Notes under the pieces: model-generated
What the model was told of the DNA's origin: nothing
What the model saw: only the letters and a program-made list of their open reading frames with translations
The model's database searches: none
Assembly (NCBI RefSeq): GCF_001436555.1
Contig: NZ_AYZR01000008.1
Span: 550,506 to 614,505, forward strand
Source of the DNA: Lentilactobacillus senioris DSM 24302 = JCM 17472
GTDB taxonomy: Bacteria > Bacillota > Bacilli > Lactobacillales > Lactobacillaceae
Direction of reading: 5' to 3'
DNA length: 64,000 nucleotides
Part shown: positions 63,851 through 64,000 of the stretch, piece by piece
Layout of the letters: each line of letters opens with the position of its first letter
Numbering within the stretch: position 1 is the stretch's first letter
Position numbers and translations under genes: made by a program

Positions 63851-63942
63851 CGGAGAGTAAGGGATTCGAACCCTTGAAACAGGTTTATGCCCGTTTACAT
63901 CATTTCCAGTGATGCTCCTTCGGCCAACTCGGACAACTCTCC
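63851..63942 (-). tRNA. tRNA-Ser(GGA)
   Basis: A class II tRNA of 92 bases: acceptor GGAGAGT/ACTCTCC, anticodon stem CATCA/TGATG with loop CTGGAAA (anticodon GGA), long variable arm, discriminator G. Confidence 0.95.
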
Positions 63943-63946
63943 ATAA

Positions 63947-64000
63947 CTCCGGCAGGCGGGCTCGAACCGTCGACAACCTGATTAACAGTCAGGTGCTCTA
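63947..64000 (-). tRNA. tRNA-Asn(GTT), cut by the window end
   Basis: The 3' half: anticodon stem CCTGA/TCAGG with loop CTGTTAA (anticodon GTT), T arm, 3' acceptor strand TGCCGGA and discriminator G. The 5' acceptor strand lies beyond base 64000. It is upstream in the array, where an rRNA operon is expected. Confidence 0.93.

Overview
The window is low-GC Gram-positive DNA from a lactic acid bacterium of the family Lactobacillaceae. Four things point there: a SAM-III (SMK box) riboswitch before metK, which is a Lactobacillales signature; T-box leaders before argS and leuS; a D-aspartate ligase/aspartate racemase cell-wall cassette; and a GH65 disaccharide phosphorylase followed by beta-phosphoglucomutase. 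I cannot name the species. A heterofermentative, maltose-phosphorolysing lineage such as Fructilactobacillus is a guess only. Nearly everything is chromosomal core. No prophage, plasmid, IS element or CRISPR array is visible.

Layout. 1-7.1 kb (minus strand): the DNA replication and repair run dnaB (partial), nrdR, coaE, mutM, polA, in the order known from Bacillus, then a Bax-inhibitor-1 protein and murC. 7.1-11.4 kb: sftA, ytpR, a thioredoxin and trmB, the Bacillus ytp neighbourhood without ytpQ. 11.4-24.4 kb: ecsAB diverging from hit/yhaH-like/prsA, then yhaM-yhaN-yhaO, a YlbF protein, a class A penicillin-binding protein, and argS behind a T-box and a tRNA-Gly. 25.2-30.8 kb: asnB-murE-aslA plus racD, which together can make and attach a D-Asp or D-Asn cross-bridge to L-Lys peptidoglycan. 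31-35.6 kb: small secreted and stress proteins (two lipoproteins, one a DNA-entry-type nuclease; the Asp23/AmaP/GlsB cluster; CsbD). 35.7-36.8 kb: an integration scar at tRNA-Leu(CAG), with an integrase remnant and stray copies of the tRNA 3' end. 36.8-42 kb: envelope genes (DUF2238, DUF1002, a CPBP protease, a secreted S53 sedolisin with a coupled small membrane protein, mscL). 42.1-50.4 kb: GH65 phosphorylase/pgmB, a HAD phosphatase behind a structured RNA, a deoxynucleoside kinase, usp, pepV and nnrD. 50.4-62.1 kb: a lipid-linked flippase, an acyltransferase plus DUF915 hydrolase, leuS with a T-box, a PAP2 phosphatase, a 14-TM drug transporter, metK with SMK box, and small unknowns. 62.1-64 kb: tRNA-Cys, a second CPBP protein, and a minus-strand array of ten tRNAs (Asn to Leu) cut by the window end, which probably follows an rRNA operon.

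Most of the recognisable genes serve cell-wall building and protein export (murC, murE, aslA, racD, asnB, the penicillin-binding protein, the flippase, prsA, ecsAB), DNA replication and repair, and tRNA charging. The candidates for something less described are the promoter-to-terminator structured RNA at about 46475-46620, the extra N-terminal region of the GH65 enzyme, the S53 protease with its overlapping 83-residue membrane partner, the tRNA-Leu scar, and a mismatched acceptor stem in tRNA-Phe. Start codons were reassigned in many genes using visible Shine-Dalgarno (SD) sequences.
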